DNA of 64,000 bases. It comes from Mycobacterium sp. KBS0706. Lineage in GTDB: Bacteria > Pseudomonadota > Alphaproteobacteria > DSM-16000 > Inquilinaceae. Shown here piece after piece: positions 9,937 to 18,472 of this stretch; the first letter of the stretch is position 1; each line of letters opens with the position of its first letter. The notes below the pieces were generated by a model, which was not told where the DNA came from, searched no databases, and was given only the letters and a program-made list of their open reading frames with translations. Made by a program: the position numbers and the translations under genes. The DNA lies in NCBI RefSeq assembly GCF_005938675.2, contig NZ_VCCH02000040.1, positions 1 through 64,000 on the forward strand, written 5' to 3'.

Positions 9937-10401
9937 ATGCCTCGCCTCCGACCGGGCCTTGCCTTCCTCGGCGTGTCGTTGCTCGCCGCCTGTGCCGCGA
10001 GCAAGGACGATCTGGTCAGCGAAAAGCTGGACGGCTTCATCGGCATGCCCCGGGAGTCGCTGGTCGGCCTGTTCGGCAAACCGGCCAGGGACTCCATCCG
10101 CCAGGACGGGCTACGTCACGTCACGTTCGTGCAGTCCCGGCAGACGGAGAGCCCCGGCTTTTACACGCCGACGTTGCAAACGCAGACTGTCAACGGCTCG
10201 TTTTTCGGCCGTGGCGGATGGCTGCACAGCTACAACGAGACCATCACCACCCCGGCCGACGGCAGCTGGAATCCGGCCAGGACTGACCATTGGTTCTGCA
10301 CTCTCGACTTCGCCCTCGACGCCGGAGGACGTGCCATCTCACACACCTACGACGACCCGTTCGGCTGCTTCTATGCCTTGAGGCTGGATCTGTATCGGTA
10401 G
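9937..10401 (+). CDS. Predicted lipoprotein of unknown function (paralogue 2)
   Basis: A 154-residue protein with signal peptide and lipobox LLAAC (Cys near residue 19), then 'KLDGFIGMPRESLVGLFGKPARD', a beta-rich middle ('FVQSRQ', 'HSYNETITTP') and 'WFCTLDFALDAGGRAISHTYDDPFGCFYALRLDLYR'. It shares order and key positions with the preceding lipoprotein: lipobox, 'G.P...L..L/R.G.P', an aromatic-rich strand, a first Cys before a DF/YFD strand and a second Cys near the end. The pair therefore looks like an old tandem duplication. The 102 bp between them are AT-rich and may carry a separate promoter. Confidence 0.75.
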   Translation: MPRLRPGLAFLGVSLLAACAASKDDLVSEKLDGFIGMPRESLVGLFGKPARDSIRQDGLRHVTFVQSRQTESPGFYTPTLQTQTVNGSFFGRGGWLHSYNETITTPADGSWNPARTDHWFCTLDFALDAGGRAISHTYDDPFGCFYALRLDLYR

Positions 10402-10402
10402 C

Positions 10403-11143
10403 TTACAGCAGCGGCCGCAGCGCCAGGTCGAGGCCGAGCAGAAAGAGGCCGAGGAAGAACCAGCGCCGGAACACCTCCGGCCGCACCCTGAGCCGCAACC
10501 ACTGGCCGGCGGCCATGCCCAGCAGCGCCGGGGCCAGCGCCAGCAGCGAAGTGCCGGCGACGGTCAGCGGGAAGGCGCCGTCGCGCGCCAGCCCGGCGGC
10601 CAGCGCCAGGGTCGAGACGGTGAAGGACAGGCCCAGCGCCTGCACCAGATCCTCCTTCTCCAGGCCGAGCGCCTGCAGGAACGGCACCGCCGGGATCACG
10701 AAGACCCCGGTGGCGGCGGTGACCAGGCCGGTGGCGGCGCCGACCGGGGCGGACCACCAGCGCTCCGCCCGGGCCGGGACGGAGAAGCGCAGCCCGGCCA
10801 GGCCGATCGCGGCATAGAGCACCAGCGCCGCGCCGAGCGCGATGGTGGCGCTTTCGGCGCCGGCTCCGGTCAGCAGGCCGGCCCCGGCCCAGGTGCCGAG
10901 AGAGATCCCGGCCATCATCGGCCACAGCCGGCGCAGCAGCCCGCCGAAGCGCGGCCCGGCGAAAAGCTGCCAGAGATTGGTCGCCAGCGACGGCACCACC
11001 AGCAGCGCCGCCGCCTGGGCCGGCGCCATGGCCAGGCCGAGCAGCCCCATCGCCACGGTTGGCAGGCCGAGCCCGACCATGCCCTTGACGAAGCCGGCGA
11101 GCAGGAAGGTGGAAGCGACGAGGAGAAGCAGCGGATCGGTCAT
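10403..11143 (-). CDS. TSUP (TauE/SafE) family membrane transporter
   Basis: An integral inner-membrane protein of 246 residues with about seven hydrophobic segments, and the duplicated TSUP layout: 'LLAGFVKGMVGLGLPTVAMGLL' in the first half and 'GAATGLVTAATGVFVIPAVPFLQALGLEK' in the second. The family exports or imports sulfite, sulfonates or other small anions; the substrate here is unknown. The open frame extends to 11242, but the ATG at 11143 (MTDPLLLLVAS) starts at the first membrane segment. It is divergent from a LysR regulator, 98 bp away, which is its likely controller. Confidence 0.88.
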   Translation of the reverse strand: MTDPLLLLVASTFLLAGFVKGMVGLGLPTVAMGLLGLAMAPAQAAALLVVPSLATNLWQLFAGPRFGGLLRRLWPMMAGISLGTWAGAGLLTGAGAESATIALGAALVLYAAIGLAGLRFSVPARAERWWSAPVGAATGLVTAATGVFVIPAVPFLQALGLEKEDLVQALGLSFTVSTLALAAGLARDGAFPLTVAGTSLLALAPALLGMAAGQWLRLRVRPEVFRRWFFLGLFLLGLDLALRPLL

Positions 11144-11241
11144 GGCCGGAGCTTGCCCGGACCGCGCTTCAGCGACAATGTGGGACTCCCTGACCCAGCC
11201 TTCGGCCAGGACGAAGGCTGGCCGAGCCCGGGAGGCCGTCA

Positions 11242-12147
11242 ATGCGCTTCGATCTGACCGATCTGCGCCTGTTCCTGCATGTCGCCGAAGCCGGCAGTAT
11301 CACCGCCGGGGCGGAGCGGGCGGCCTTGGCCCTGGCCTCGGCCAGCGCCCGCATCCGCGGCATGGAGGCGGCGGTCGGCACGGCGCTGCTGCACCGCGGC
11401 CGGCGCGGCGTGGTCCCGACCCCGGCGGGCGAGGCGGTGCTGCACCACGCCCGGCTGGTGCTGCAGCAGATGGAGCGGATGCGCGGCGAGCTCGGCGACT
11501 ACGCCGGCGGCCTCAAGGGCCATGTTCGCATCCTCGGCAACACCGCGGCGGTGACCGAGTTCCTGCCGGAGCCGCTGGCCGAGTGGCTGGCCGCCCATCC
11601 GCGCATCGACATCGACCTGGAGGAGCGGCCGAGCCACGCCATCGTCGAGGCGGTGGCCTCCGGGCTGGCCGATCTTGGCATCGTCGCGGACATGGCCGAG
11701 GGCGGCGGGCTCGAGGGGCTTGAACGGATCCCGTTCCGGATCGACCGGCTGGTGCTGGCGGTGCCGCGTGGCCACCCGCTGGCGGTCCGGCGTCGGATCG
11801 CCTTCGCCGAGGTGCTGGGCGAGGATTTCGTCGGCTTGAGCCCCGGCAGCGCGCTGCAGGACCATCTCGTCCGCCACGCTGCCCGGGCCGGCCGGCCACT
11901 CAAGCTGCGGGTCCGGCTCGGCGGCTTCGATGCGGTGTGCCGGATGGTGGAGCAGGGCGTCGGCCTGGCGGTGGTGCCGGAGACCGCGGCGCGGCGCTGC
12001 CGCCGCAGCATGGCGATCCGGGCGGTGCCGCTGTCCGATCCCTGGGCGCTGCGCCGCCTGTCGATCTGCGTCCGGTCCCTAGACGCGCTGCCGGTGCATG
12101 CGAGGCGGCTGGTGGAGCATCTGGCGCAGGATTCGCCTGGGACGTAG
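11242..12147 (+). CDS. LysR family transcriptional regulator
   Basis: A 301-residue regulator. The winged-helix DNA-binding domain is at about residues 1-62 ('LTDLRLFLHVAEAGSITAGAERAALALASASARIRGMEAAVGTALLHRG') and the effector-binding domain at about 90-295. It is divergently arranged with the TSUP permease gene and likely binds the shared 98-bp region to control it, by analogy with many LysR-target pairs. The start follows a GGGAGG ribosome binding site. The ligand is not predictable. Confidence 0.92.
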   Translation: MRFDLTDLRLFLHVAEAGSITAGAERAALALASASARIRGMEAAVGTALLHRGRRGVVPTPAGEAVLHHARLVLQQMERMRGELGDYAGGLKGHVRILGNTAAVTEFLPEPLAEWLAAHPRIDIDLEERPSHAIVEAVASGLADLGIVADMAEGGGLEGLERIPFRIDRLVLAVPRGHPLAVRRRIAFAEVLGEDFVGLSPGSALQDHLVRHAARAGRPLKLRVRLGGFDAVCRMVEQGVGLAVVPETAARRCRRSMAIRAVPLSDPWALRRLSICVRSLDALPVHARRLVEHLAQDSPGT

Positions 12148-12164
12148 GTCGGGGAGCCGCACGA

Positions 12165-12193
12165 TGTTGGGTTCACGGCGAGCGAACCCAACA
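12165..12193. repeat. Short copy of the TTGGGTTCGC palindrome
   Basis: TGTTGGGTTC (12165-12174) pairs with GAACCCAACA (12184-12193) across a 9-base loop. It shares this core with the element at 60-142. It lies between the convergent LysR and pirin genes. Confidence 0.7.
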
Positions 12194-12207
12194 CGGCCGA
12201 GGCGCGC

Positions 12208-13122
12208 TCACCTTTCCGGCAGCGGCAACCTCTCCGTCTCGTCCGGGATGGTGCCGAAGCGGCCCTCGCGCCAGTCTTCCTTGGCTTGCTCGATACGCTC
12301 GCGGCTGCGGGCGACGAAGTTCCACCACAGCTTGCGCGGGCCGTCGAGCGGCTCGCCGCCGAACACCAGCAGGCGGGTCTCCTCCAGCGCCTCGACCTCG
12401 ACCATGTCGCCGGGCCGCAGCACCAGCAGGCGCTGCGGCGGGAAGTCGTCGTCGCCGATCCGAACCCGGCCGGAAACGACATAGACCGCGCGCTCCTCAT
12501 GCTCCGCCGGCAGCGGCAGCACCGCGCCGGCCTGCAGCGCCGCATCGAGATACAGCGTCTCAGAGAAGGTCGCGACGGGCGAGCGGGCGCCATAGGCCGA
12601 GCCGACGATCAGCCGCACGGATTTGCCGGCGTCCTCGATCACCGGCAGGTCATCGACGCCGTGATGGGCGAAACTGGGCGCCACCTCTTCATAGGGGGCC
12701 GGCAGGGCGACCCAGGTCTGCACTCCGAACAGGGTCGACCCGGTGGCGCGCAGGGCCGGCGGCGTGCGCTCGGAATGGGCGATGCCGCTGCCGGCCGTCA
12801 TCCAGTTGACGTCGCCGGGGCGGATCAACTGGCGGGTGCCCAGGCTGTCGAGATGGGTCTGCTCGCCGGCGAACAGATAGGTCACGGTGGCCAGGCCGAT
12901 ATGCGGGTGGGGCGGCACGTCGACGCCCTCGCCGGCACCGAACAGCGTCGGGCCCATCTCGTCGACGAAGACAAAGGGGCCGACCGAGCGTTTCTGCATC
13001 GACGGCACGGCCCGCCGCACCTCGAAGCCGCCGATATCGGCGGTGCGCGGGATCACCACGGTCTCGATGAAGGGGCAGGGCGTCTCGCCGACGGCGGGGT
13101 CGCGGGTCGGTTGCCAGCTCAT
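12208..13122 (-). CDS. Pirin family protein
   Basis: Bicupin metalloprotein of 304 residues. The N-terminal pirin domain has 'SVGPFVFVDEMGP' and the metal-binding 'PPHPHIGLATVTYLFAGE', followed by 'GDVNWMTAGSGIAHSERTP'; the C-terminal cupin ends 'LLVFGGEPLDGPRKLWWNFVARSRERIEQAKEDWREG'. Bacterial pirins act as quercetinase-like dioxygenases or redox-responsive partners of metabolic enzymes; the role here is open. The ATG at 13122 (MSWQPTRD) is preferred over an upstream in-frame ATG, because the extra residues are low-complexity and run into the neighbouring promoter region. Confidence 0.92.
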   Translation of the reverse strand: MSWQPTRDPAVGETPCPFIETVVIPRTADIGGFEVRRAVPSMQKRSVGPFVFVDEMGPTLFGAGEGVDVPPHPHIGLATVTYLFAGEQTHLDSLGTRQLIRPGDVNWMTAGSGIAHSERTPPALRATGSTLFGVQTWVALPAPYEEVAPSFAHHGVDDLPVIEDAGKSVRLIVGSAYGARSPVATFSETLYLDAALQAGAVLPLPAEHEERAVYVVSGRVRIGDDDFPPQRLLVLRPGDMVEVEALEETRLLVFGGEPLDGPRKLWWNFVARSRERIEQAKEDWREGRFGTIPDETERLPLPER

Positions 13123-13209
13123 CGTCTCTCCTGTGCCGGCGGACGCGGATGGACGGCCGTGCCGTTCGACCGTACCCTTCGCTCCGGCATCAGCCAAGGG
13201 GGACCGAAG

Positions 13210-13752
13210 ATGGCCGACACCACCCAGGACGCCGCGGCGGGGGCCGCCGGCGAGACCGTGATCTGGAAGATCCGCACCGCGTTGCGCGCGTCGTTTTACG
13301 TCTGGGTGATCGCCATCGTGCTGGCGGTGCTGCTCGGCATGGTCGGCGGGCCGGTGCCGGCCGCAGCGCCGGTCATCCTGGCGGTCGTCTGGACCGGCTG
13401 GCGCTGGCTGACCAGCTACGAGCTCACGAGCGAGCGGCTGATCATCCGCTCCGGCCTGCTGGTGCGGAAGCGCGAGGAGGTGGAGCTGTTCCGGGTGCGC
13501 GACTTCTCGCTGTCACGGCCGCTGCAATGGCTGGTGCTGGGGCTGGGCACGGTCGGGCTGACCACGCGCGACCAATCGGCCCCGAACATCCTGATCGGGC
13601 CGATCGCGATGCCGGAGACCCGGCTGGACGAGCTGCGCCGGGCCACCGTGGCGCGCCAGAACCGGGTCCGGTTCCGCGAGGTCGAGGTGTCCTCGGCCGG
13701 CGACGAGCAGCATGGCGGGCATGGGCATGACGCCGGGGGGCTGCCGGGGTAG
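13210..13752 (+). CDS. PH domain-containing membrane protein (bPH2/YdbS-like)
   Basis: A 180-residue protein with a pair of hydrophobic segments at about 30-65, followed by a bacterial pleckstrin-homology domain starting 'YELTSERLIIRSGLLVRKREEVELFRVRDFSLSRPL', the standard bPH2 opening. The C-terminal tail is charged and His/Gly-rich ('HGGHGHDAGG'). Function unknown; the family is membrane-associated. Divergent from pirin. Confidence 0.85.
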   Translation: MADTTQDAAAGAAGETVIWKIRTALRASFYVWVIAIVLAVLLGMVGGPVPAAAPVILAVVWTGWRWLTSYELTSERLIIRSGLLVRKREEVELFRVRDFSLSRPLQWLVLGLGTVGLTTRDQSAPNILIGPIAMPETRLDELRRATVARQNRVRFREVEVSSAGDEQHGGHGHDAGGLPG

Positions 13753-13783
13753 GGAAGGCGCCTGACTGGAGGGGCCGGCGCCG

Positions 13784-13898
13784 CCCCCTCACCCGAAATC
13801 GCTCCGCGATTTCGAGCTCTCCCCGGGGGAGAGGTGAAAGCCCCTCTCCCCGGGGAGAGGGAGGGGCCCGGCCCGCTTGGGCCGGGAGGGTGAGGGGG
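13784..13898. repeat. Long imperfect palindromic repeat (family B, copy 2)
   Basis: A second copy of the element at 1955-2088, with the same CCCCCTCACCC and GGGTGAGGGGG ends, the GAAATCGC...GCGATTTC inner arm and the CCCGG/GGGAGAGG segments. The central loop differs (GGCCCGCTTGGGCC here). It again lies between the ends of convergent genes. Confidence 0.85.
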
Positions 13899-13917
13899 AT
13901 GCCGCCGGAGGCGAGGC

Positions 13918-15057
13918 TTACTCGTCGTTGAACGGCCCGATCATCAGCGGTTCGAGCTTGAACCAGTTGCCGAGCTGGCTGTAGGTCAGCTTCACCGGCT
14001 TCAGGTCCCAATACACCTCCGACTTGGTCGGGCCGATGCATTCCAGCTGGCCGGATTCGTTCTTCTCGCGGCGGCAGCCATCCTCGCTGTCGAGGTAGTA
14101 GACACGGCCATAGATGCCGGCTTGGTCTTGCTCCACCGTGCCGAAGAAGGCGTCGACATCGGCGTCGTTGTTCTCCCCGCCGAAGAAGGCTTCCTCGGGC
14201 TTCACCACCGGCTCGTTGAACCGCAGGTTGTAGTCGTAATAGCCGGTGTAGTTGCGGCTCTGGCCCTTGGCATCGGTGAAGTTGCCCTCTTCCTCGACAT
14301 AGCGGATCGAGCCGGTGACCTTGTCGGTGTAGGCCTGGTTGCCGATGGCGTACTGGAAGTTGATGCCGTTGTTGTCGGTCAGCCAGTTGCCGAGCTCGTA
14401 GTCATAGTCGAGGTTGCCGGAGACCCGGGTCTGCGGCAGGAACGAGAACGGGCCCGGCGCCAGCACCAGCCCCTGGAAGGCCAGCGGATCCGGGTTCTTG
14501 ACCTGAATCGTCACCACTTTGCCGTTGACGGTGCGGGAATACAGCTTGTCCGCCGCCTTGGAGGCACGGTTGATCTGCTCGCCCAGCTCCCACCAGCGGG
14601 TGACCTCGCGGCCCTGGATGACGCCGCCGAACTTGCCGCTGGACTGCTGGCCCTTGACGATGTCGAGCCGCAGATTGCCGGATTCCGGCTGGTAGCGCCC
14701 GCCCTCGTCGATCGGCGTCTCACCGCGCAGGATCGCCACTTCCTTGGCGATCTGGCTTGGGTTCGCCGGGTTGTTGACGTCGATCCGCAGGCTGTAGGTG
14801 ATCGTGTCCTCCGGCTTGCGCTGGGCCGAGCCGGCATAGGCCATCAGGTCCGCCACCGTCAGGGCCTCGATGGTGTAGACGTCGAGGCCGTTGGTGTTCC
14901 GGACGCTGCGCGAGTTGAAGTCGATGGTCATGTGGCCGGTGACCTTGGCGCCGTCGGTCACGGTCTGCAGGCCGCGATTGCTGCTCTGGGCCCAGGCCGG
15001 CGTCGCCGCAAGCAGTGCGGCCAAGGTCGCGACGCCCGCTGTCATGCGATGAGTCAT
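13918..15057 (-). CDS. Exported protein of unknown function
   Basis: A 379-residue protein with a clear Sec signal peptide ('ATLAALLAATPAWAQ', cleavage near residue 24). The mature part is beta-rich and acidic, with many aromatic residues ('YDYELGNWL', 'NYTGYYDYNLRFNEP'), a single C-terminal Cys pair ('DGCRREKNESGQLECIG') and no motif that I recognise. It may be a periplasmic or surface protein. The ATG at 15057 has a strong ribosome binding site (AAGGGGGAG). An in-frame ATG at 15108 is less likely. Divergent from the GNAT gene, 92 bp apart. Confidence 0.75.
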   Translation of the reverse strand: MTHRMTAGVATLAALLAATPAWAQSSNRGLQTVTDGAKVTGHMTIDFNSRSVRNTNGLDVYTIEALTVADLMAYAGSAQRKPEDTITYSLRIDVNNPANPSQIAKEVAILRGETPIDEGGRYQPESGNLRLDIVKGQQSSGKFGGVIQGREVTRWWELGEQINRASKAADKLYSRTVNGKVVTIQVKNPDPLAFQGLVLAPGPFSFLPQTRVSGNLDYDYELGNWLTDNNGINFQYAIGNQAYTDKVTGSIRYVEEEGNFTDAKGQSRNYTGYYDYNLRFNEPVVKPEEAFFGGENNDADVDAFFGTVEQDQAGIYGRVYYLDSEDGCRREKNESGQLECIGPTKSEVYWDLKPVKLTYSQLGNWFKLEPLMIGPFNDE

Positions 15058-15149
15058 GGTCTCCCCCTTCGAGTCTGCCGTGGGCGGGACTGTCTCCGCC
15101 GGCTGCATTCTGGCACTGCATAATGGGGCAGGCGACTCGGGGCTTTTCC

Positions 15150-15656
15150 ATGGCGAAGACAGGGCAGGGCGGCGGCTGGGCCGTGACAGTCCGGCCGATG
15201 CGCGGCGACCCGGCCGAGATCGCGGCGGTGGTGGCGCTGATCCGCGGCGCCTTCGCGGACTATCTCGACCGGCTCGACCCGCCGCCCAGCGCGGTGAACG
15301 AGACGGCCGAGAGCATCGGCGCGCTGCTGGGCCGCGAGCACGGGCTGGTGGCCGAAGCTGGTGACGCCCTGGTCGGCTGCCTGTTCCTGCAGCGGCGCGA
15401 GGGCGGCGACATCTATGTCGGCCGGGTCGCGGTGGCCCACGAGCACCGCCGCGACGGCGTCGGCCGGGCGCTGATGGCGGCGGCCGAGGCGCAGGCGCGG
15501 CGGCTGGGCGGCGCGCGGCTGACGCTCGGCGTCCGCCTGGCGCTGGACGGCAACCGCCGCTTCTTCGCGTCGCTCGGCTTCACCGAGGGCGCGTTGCACG
15601 CCCATCCCGGCTACGACAAGCCGACCTGGGTCGAGATGACGAAGACGATCGGGTGA
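15150..15656 (+). CDS. GNAT family N-acetyltransferase
   Basis: A 168-residue acetyl-CoA-dependent acyltransferase. The central GNAT core is visible: beta4 'IYVGRVAVAHEHRRDGVGRALMAAAEAQARRLG', where the RRDGVGRAL segment is the acetyl-CoA pyrophosphate loop, and C-terminal 'NRRFFASLGFTEG'. Substrate unknown. I start at the ATG at 15150 (MAKTGQGG). The frame is open further upstream into the promoter region of the divergent gene. Confidence 0.87.
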   Translation: MAKTGQGGGWAVTVRPMRGDPAEIAAVVALIRGAFADYLDRLDPPPSAVNETAESIGALLGREHGLVAEAGDALVGCLFLQRREGGDIYVGRVAVAHEHRRDGVGRALMAAAEAQARRLGGARLTLGVRLALDGNRRFFASLGFTEGALHAHPGYDKPTWVEMTKTIG

Positions 15657-15740
15657 GAGGCGGCTGCGTTCGCCCCCTGGGCAGGCTGTTGCAGATGTGA
15701 CGCGTCGAGCTTTGAGGACAGCCTCGTGCGCGTTGGCCCG

Positions 15741-16790
15741 CTACTCGAAGGCGAACACCCGCTTCCAGTCCTTCTTCATGCTGATCACGGTCCAGCCACG
15801 CGTCTTCGCCTCGCTCATCAACGAGTCGGAGAAGCCGCCGACCCTGGTCCCTTGCAGGCCGCCGGCGGGTCCGTACGCATATTCGCGATCCTCGTCGTCA
15901 TGATGGACCAGCATCTTCAGCCGGGCGCCGCTGCCGGCACCGGTCCATTCGAGCATCTCGCGGTCGCCGTCGGAATTGCCGAAGGCCGCAATGGGCCTCC
16001 TGCCGATGAACAGGTTGATCCCGATCGCCTTGCCGTCGCCGTCGTCGATGAAGAACGGCTTCGGCATCCGCATCAGCACGGGCACGCCGCCCTGGGTCTC
16101 ATACCTGGTGACGATGCTTGATCCGATGACCTGCTCCGGCGGGATGCCATAGACGCGCTGCGCATAGGCGCGGACGAATTCCTGCCCTCCGCCCGTCACG
16201 ATATAGGTGCGGAACCCATTGGCGCGCAGATGGTCCATCAGCTCGAGCATCGGCTGGTAGACGAGTTCGGTGTAGGGCCGGTTGAAGCGGGGGTGCCTTG
16301 CCGCCTGCAGCCACCGCGCCACGATCTCCGAGAACGCGTCGCTGCTCATGCCGGCATGGGTGACGCCGATGATCTCGGTCCAATCCTTTTCTGTGAGCGA
16401 ACCCAGTTCGGCATCGCGGGACAGGATCGACCTGAACGGCTCCTGCGTCTCCCATGGCGGATGATCTGCGGCCAGGATCCGGAGCCGGTCGAGCGCGAAC
16501 ATCGCCTGCGCATACAGGGGATGCTCGGTCCACAGGGTGCCGTCCTGGTCGAAGGTGGCGATCCGGTCCGCGGCCGGCACGTGGTCCGGGCCGGCCGAGT
16601 CCGTAGCGGCACGCACGAAGTCGAGAATCGCCTGTTTCGCCGGCCCATCGTTCCAGGACGGGAGCGCGCCGGCCGCCGCCTGCGCCCGCGCCGCCGTCGT
16701 GGAGAGCAAGGCAGGCAGGCATGCAAGCGCCGCCGTCGTGGAGAGCAGGGCCCGACGGCTGACGGCGGCTGAAGCAAGCGACGACTTCAC
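15741..16790 (-). CDS. Exported HAD-superfamily hydrolase, last gene of the sulfatase cluster
   Basis: A 349-residue phosphatase-like protein. The N-terminus has a Tat/Sec-like signal 'VSRRALLSTTAALACLPALLSTTAARAQ'; the catalytic motif follows as FDQDGTLW (Asp81 and Asp83), then 'TYIVTGGGQEFV' (motif II) and 'AFGNSDGDREML' (motif IV), so all HAD residues are present. The start is GTG at 16790, preceded by AAGGAGG. The signal peptide contains a 13-residue repeat (LLSTTAA twice) caused by a 39-bp tandem duplication. The substrate is unknown. It lies 73 bp behind the DUF1254 gene, in the same direction. Confidence 0.88.
   Translation of the reverse strand: MKSSLASAAVSRRALLSTTAALACLPALLSTTAARAQAAAGALPSWNDGPAKQAILDFVRAATDSAGPDHVPAADRIATFDQDGTLWTEHPLYAQAMFALDRLRILAADHPPWETQEPFRSILSRDAELGSLTEKDWTEIIGVTHAGMSSDAFSEIVARWLQAARHPRFNRPYTELVYQPMLELMDHLRANGFRTYIVTGGGQEFVRAYAQRVYGIPPEQVIGSSIVTRYETQGGVPVLMRMPKPFFIDDGDGKAIGINLFIGRRPIAAFGNSDGDREMLEWTGAGSGARLKMLVHHDDEDREYAYGPAGGLQGTRVGGFSDSLMSEAKTRGWTVISMKKDWKRVFAFE
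16688..16747. repeat. 39-bp-period tandem duplication inside a signal peptide
   Basis: A 21-base unit (GCGCCGCCGTCGTGGAGAGCA) occurs at 16688-16708 and again, identically, at 16727-16747. The spacing of 39 bases keeps frame and repeats LLSTTAA in the HAD signal peptide. Confidence 0.9.
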
Positions 16791-16863
16791 GGCCTTCCTC
16801 CTTAACCTCCCGGCGGCCTGCTCGCTGCGCCACACCGGTTGTCGAGACTCACGATACGGGCCC

Positions 16864-18339
16864 TCATTGGGCAGTCAGGCTTGAAAACCCCTGCACTCGT
16901 GTCACCGGCGGCGGATTCCATTTGCCGGTAAGAGCCTCGGACTTTGGGGCATAGAGGCGCATGGTCAGGTTGAATTGTCCCTTCGGTGCGGGAAGCCAGT
17001 TGGCTTCGCCGTCCTTGCCGGGGCTCTCGTTCTGGATATAGAGGGTCAGCGACCCGTCCGGATTGGTTTGAAACGGCATCCAGCTGCTGACGGCGAAACG
17101 ATTGAGACTGTTCGCAACCTGGAAGCCTTCCGGATCGTAGAGCGTGATGGACCAGAAGGCGTTGACCGGCGGCACAGAGTTCTCGTCGAACGTGACCGTG
17201 TATTTGTTCGAACCCTCAAGTGGCCTGCCGTCTTCGTCGCCGAGGTTCAGCGGGTAGATCGCGTCCTCCGGCAGGTTGGCTCCCAGGCCCAGCTGCGAGA
17301 CGATGGCACGCTTGAGATAGTAGTTGCCGTAGACGCCCATCGTATCGGTGTTGACCGACCAATGGTTCGCCACCCGAGCGAGGGTCGGGACCTTCCAGGC
17401 CATCAGTTGTTGCGCTGCCTTCGGCGCTGCTTCGAGCGCCGACTTCACCGCCGGAGAGGCATTGTCGAAATCGAAGCTCTTCCCGGGTTCGATGCCCATG
17501 CGCCTCATCTGGGCAATGATCGGCTCGTCGGTGATATGCGGCGGGTGCAGCTTGAGCAACTCGGTCGCATAGGTGAAGTACTTGTCCGCCGGCATGGTGT
17601 CGACCTGGATCTTCGGCGGCGTCTTCATGTCGATGCTCGGATCGGGCGTGAACTCGACCGTCTTCGCCGGCTTGCCCCATCCGGAGAGCGGCGTGATCTC
17701 GTAGCCCGCCTGGATCTTGTGGACAGCGTCGTAGTCCGGCGGCCCGTCCGTCTTGGTGCGACCGATGATCCAGACATAGGGGGTCGGCGCGTCGATGCGC
17801 TGCGTGCCCTCCGGCAGTCCTAACTCCTGGGCGAGCGTATCGCGCAGATCGTCCCGCCAGCCGGGCGGCGCCACGAGGTAGGTGGCGGCCTGCGTTCCCG
17901 TGGTGCGCCAGCCGGGCGACGCGAAGACGTCGGTCCACATGTCGAGCATGGGCAGCAGGTAGTAGCGCCCCCCTGTGTCCGGCACCGAGACGACCATCGG
18001 CTCCGTCGTGAGATCAAGCCAGCCGGAGGAATAGAGCGTATCGAAGTTGGGCCGAACCACCGCCTTCATGTCGGCGGTCGGAAATGCGGGGATGTTGTTG
18101 AACTGGTTCATCGGACCACCGATCGACGCAGCTCCCGGCTTGACATTGGTGAGCTGCTTTCGGGTCACGTCCATCGTCACCAGCGGGTAAAAGTAGATAT
18201 ACGCATCGACCGCGATGCTCTGGACCTCCTGTGCGGAGAACGGCTGCGCGGCATTCTGGGCCATGACCGGCGAGGCGCCGATCGCCACAAGAACCGCAAC
18301 AGAAGACAATGCATGCGCCCATGACCTGATAAGCAGCAT
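16864..18339 (-). CDS. Exported DUF1254/DUF1214 domain protein
   Basis: A 491-residue protein with a signal peptide ending near 'GASPVMAQ' (about residue 28). The DUF1254 domain (about 45-175) has 'AVDAYIYFYPLVTMDVTRKQ', 'NFDTLYSSGWLDLTTEPMVVSVPDTGGRYYLLPMLDMWTDVFASPG'; the DUF1214 domain (about 365-475) has 'FWSITLYDPEGFQVANSLNRFAVSS' and 'LYIQNESPG'. The biochemical role of the family is not known to me. ATG with a GGGAG ribosome binding site. It is part of the seven-gene run with the arylsulfatase and its maturase; a role in the same pathway is inferred from that. Confidence 0.9.
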   Translation of the reverse strand: MLLIRSWAHALSSVAVLVAIGASPVMAQNAAQPFSAQEVQSIAVDAYIYFYPLVTMDVTRKQLTNVKPGAASIGGPMNQFNNIPAFPTADMKAVVRPNFDTLYSSGWLDLTTEPMVVSVPDTGGRYYLLPMLDMWTDVFASPGWRTTGTQAATYLVAPPGWRDDLRDTLAQELGLPEGTQRIDAPTPYVWIIGRTKTDGPPDYDAVHKIQAGYEITPLSGWGKPAKTVEFTPDPSIDMKTPPKIQVDTMPADKYFTYATELLKLHPPHITDEPIIAQMRRMGIEPGKSFDFDNASPAVKSALEAAPKAAQQLMAWKVPTLARVANHWSVNTDTMGVYGNYYLKRAIVSQLGLGANLPEDAIYPLNLGDEDGRPLEGSNKYTVTFDENSVPPVNAFWSITLYDPEGFQVANSLNRFAVSSWMPFQTNPDGSLTLYIQNESPGKDGEANWLPAPKGQFNLTMRLYAPKSEALTGKWNPPPVTRVQGFSSLTAQ

Positions 18340-18472
18340 CGAAGATCTCCCTTTATTGAAAGCTTTGTCTGTCCGTGATCCCGGGTGCGCGCCGGACTGC
18401 GTGGCACGGCCGCCGGCGATGTCGCCCGCGCCACCGGCGCGGCGCCCACGGCCTCAGCCGGGATGAAGAAAA

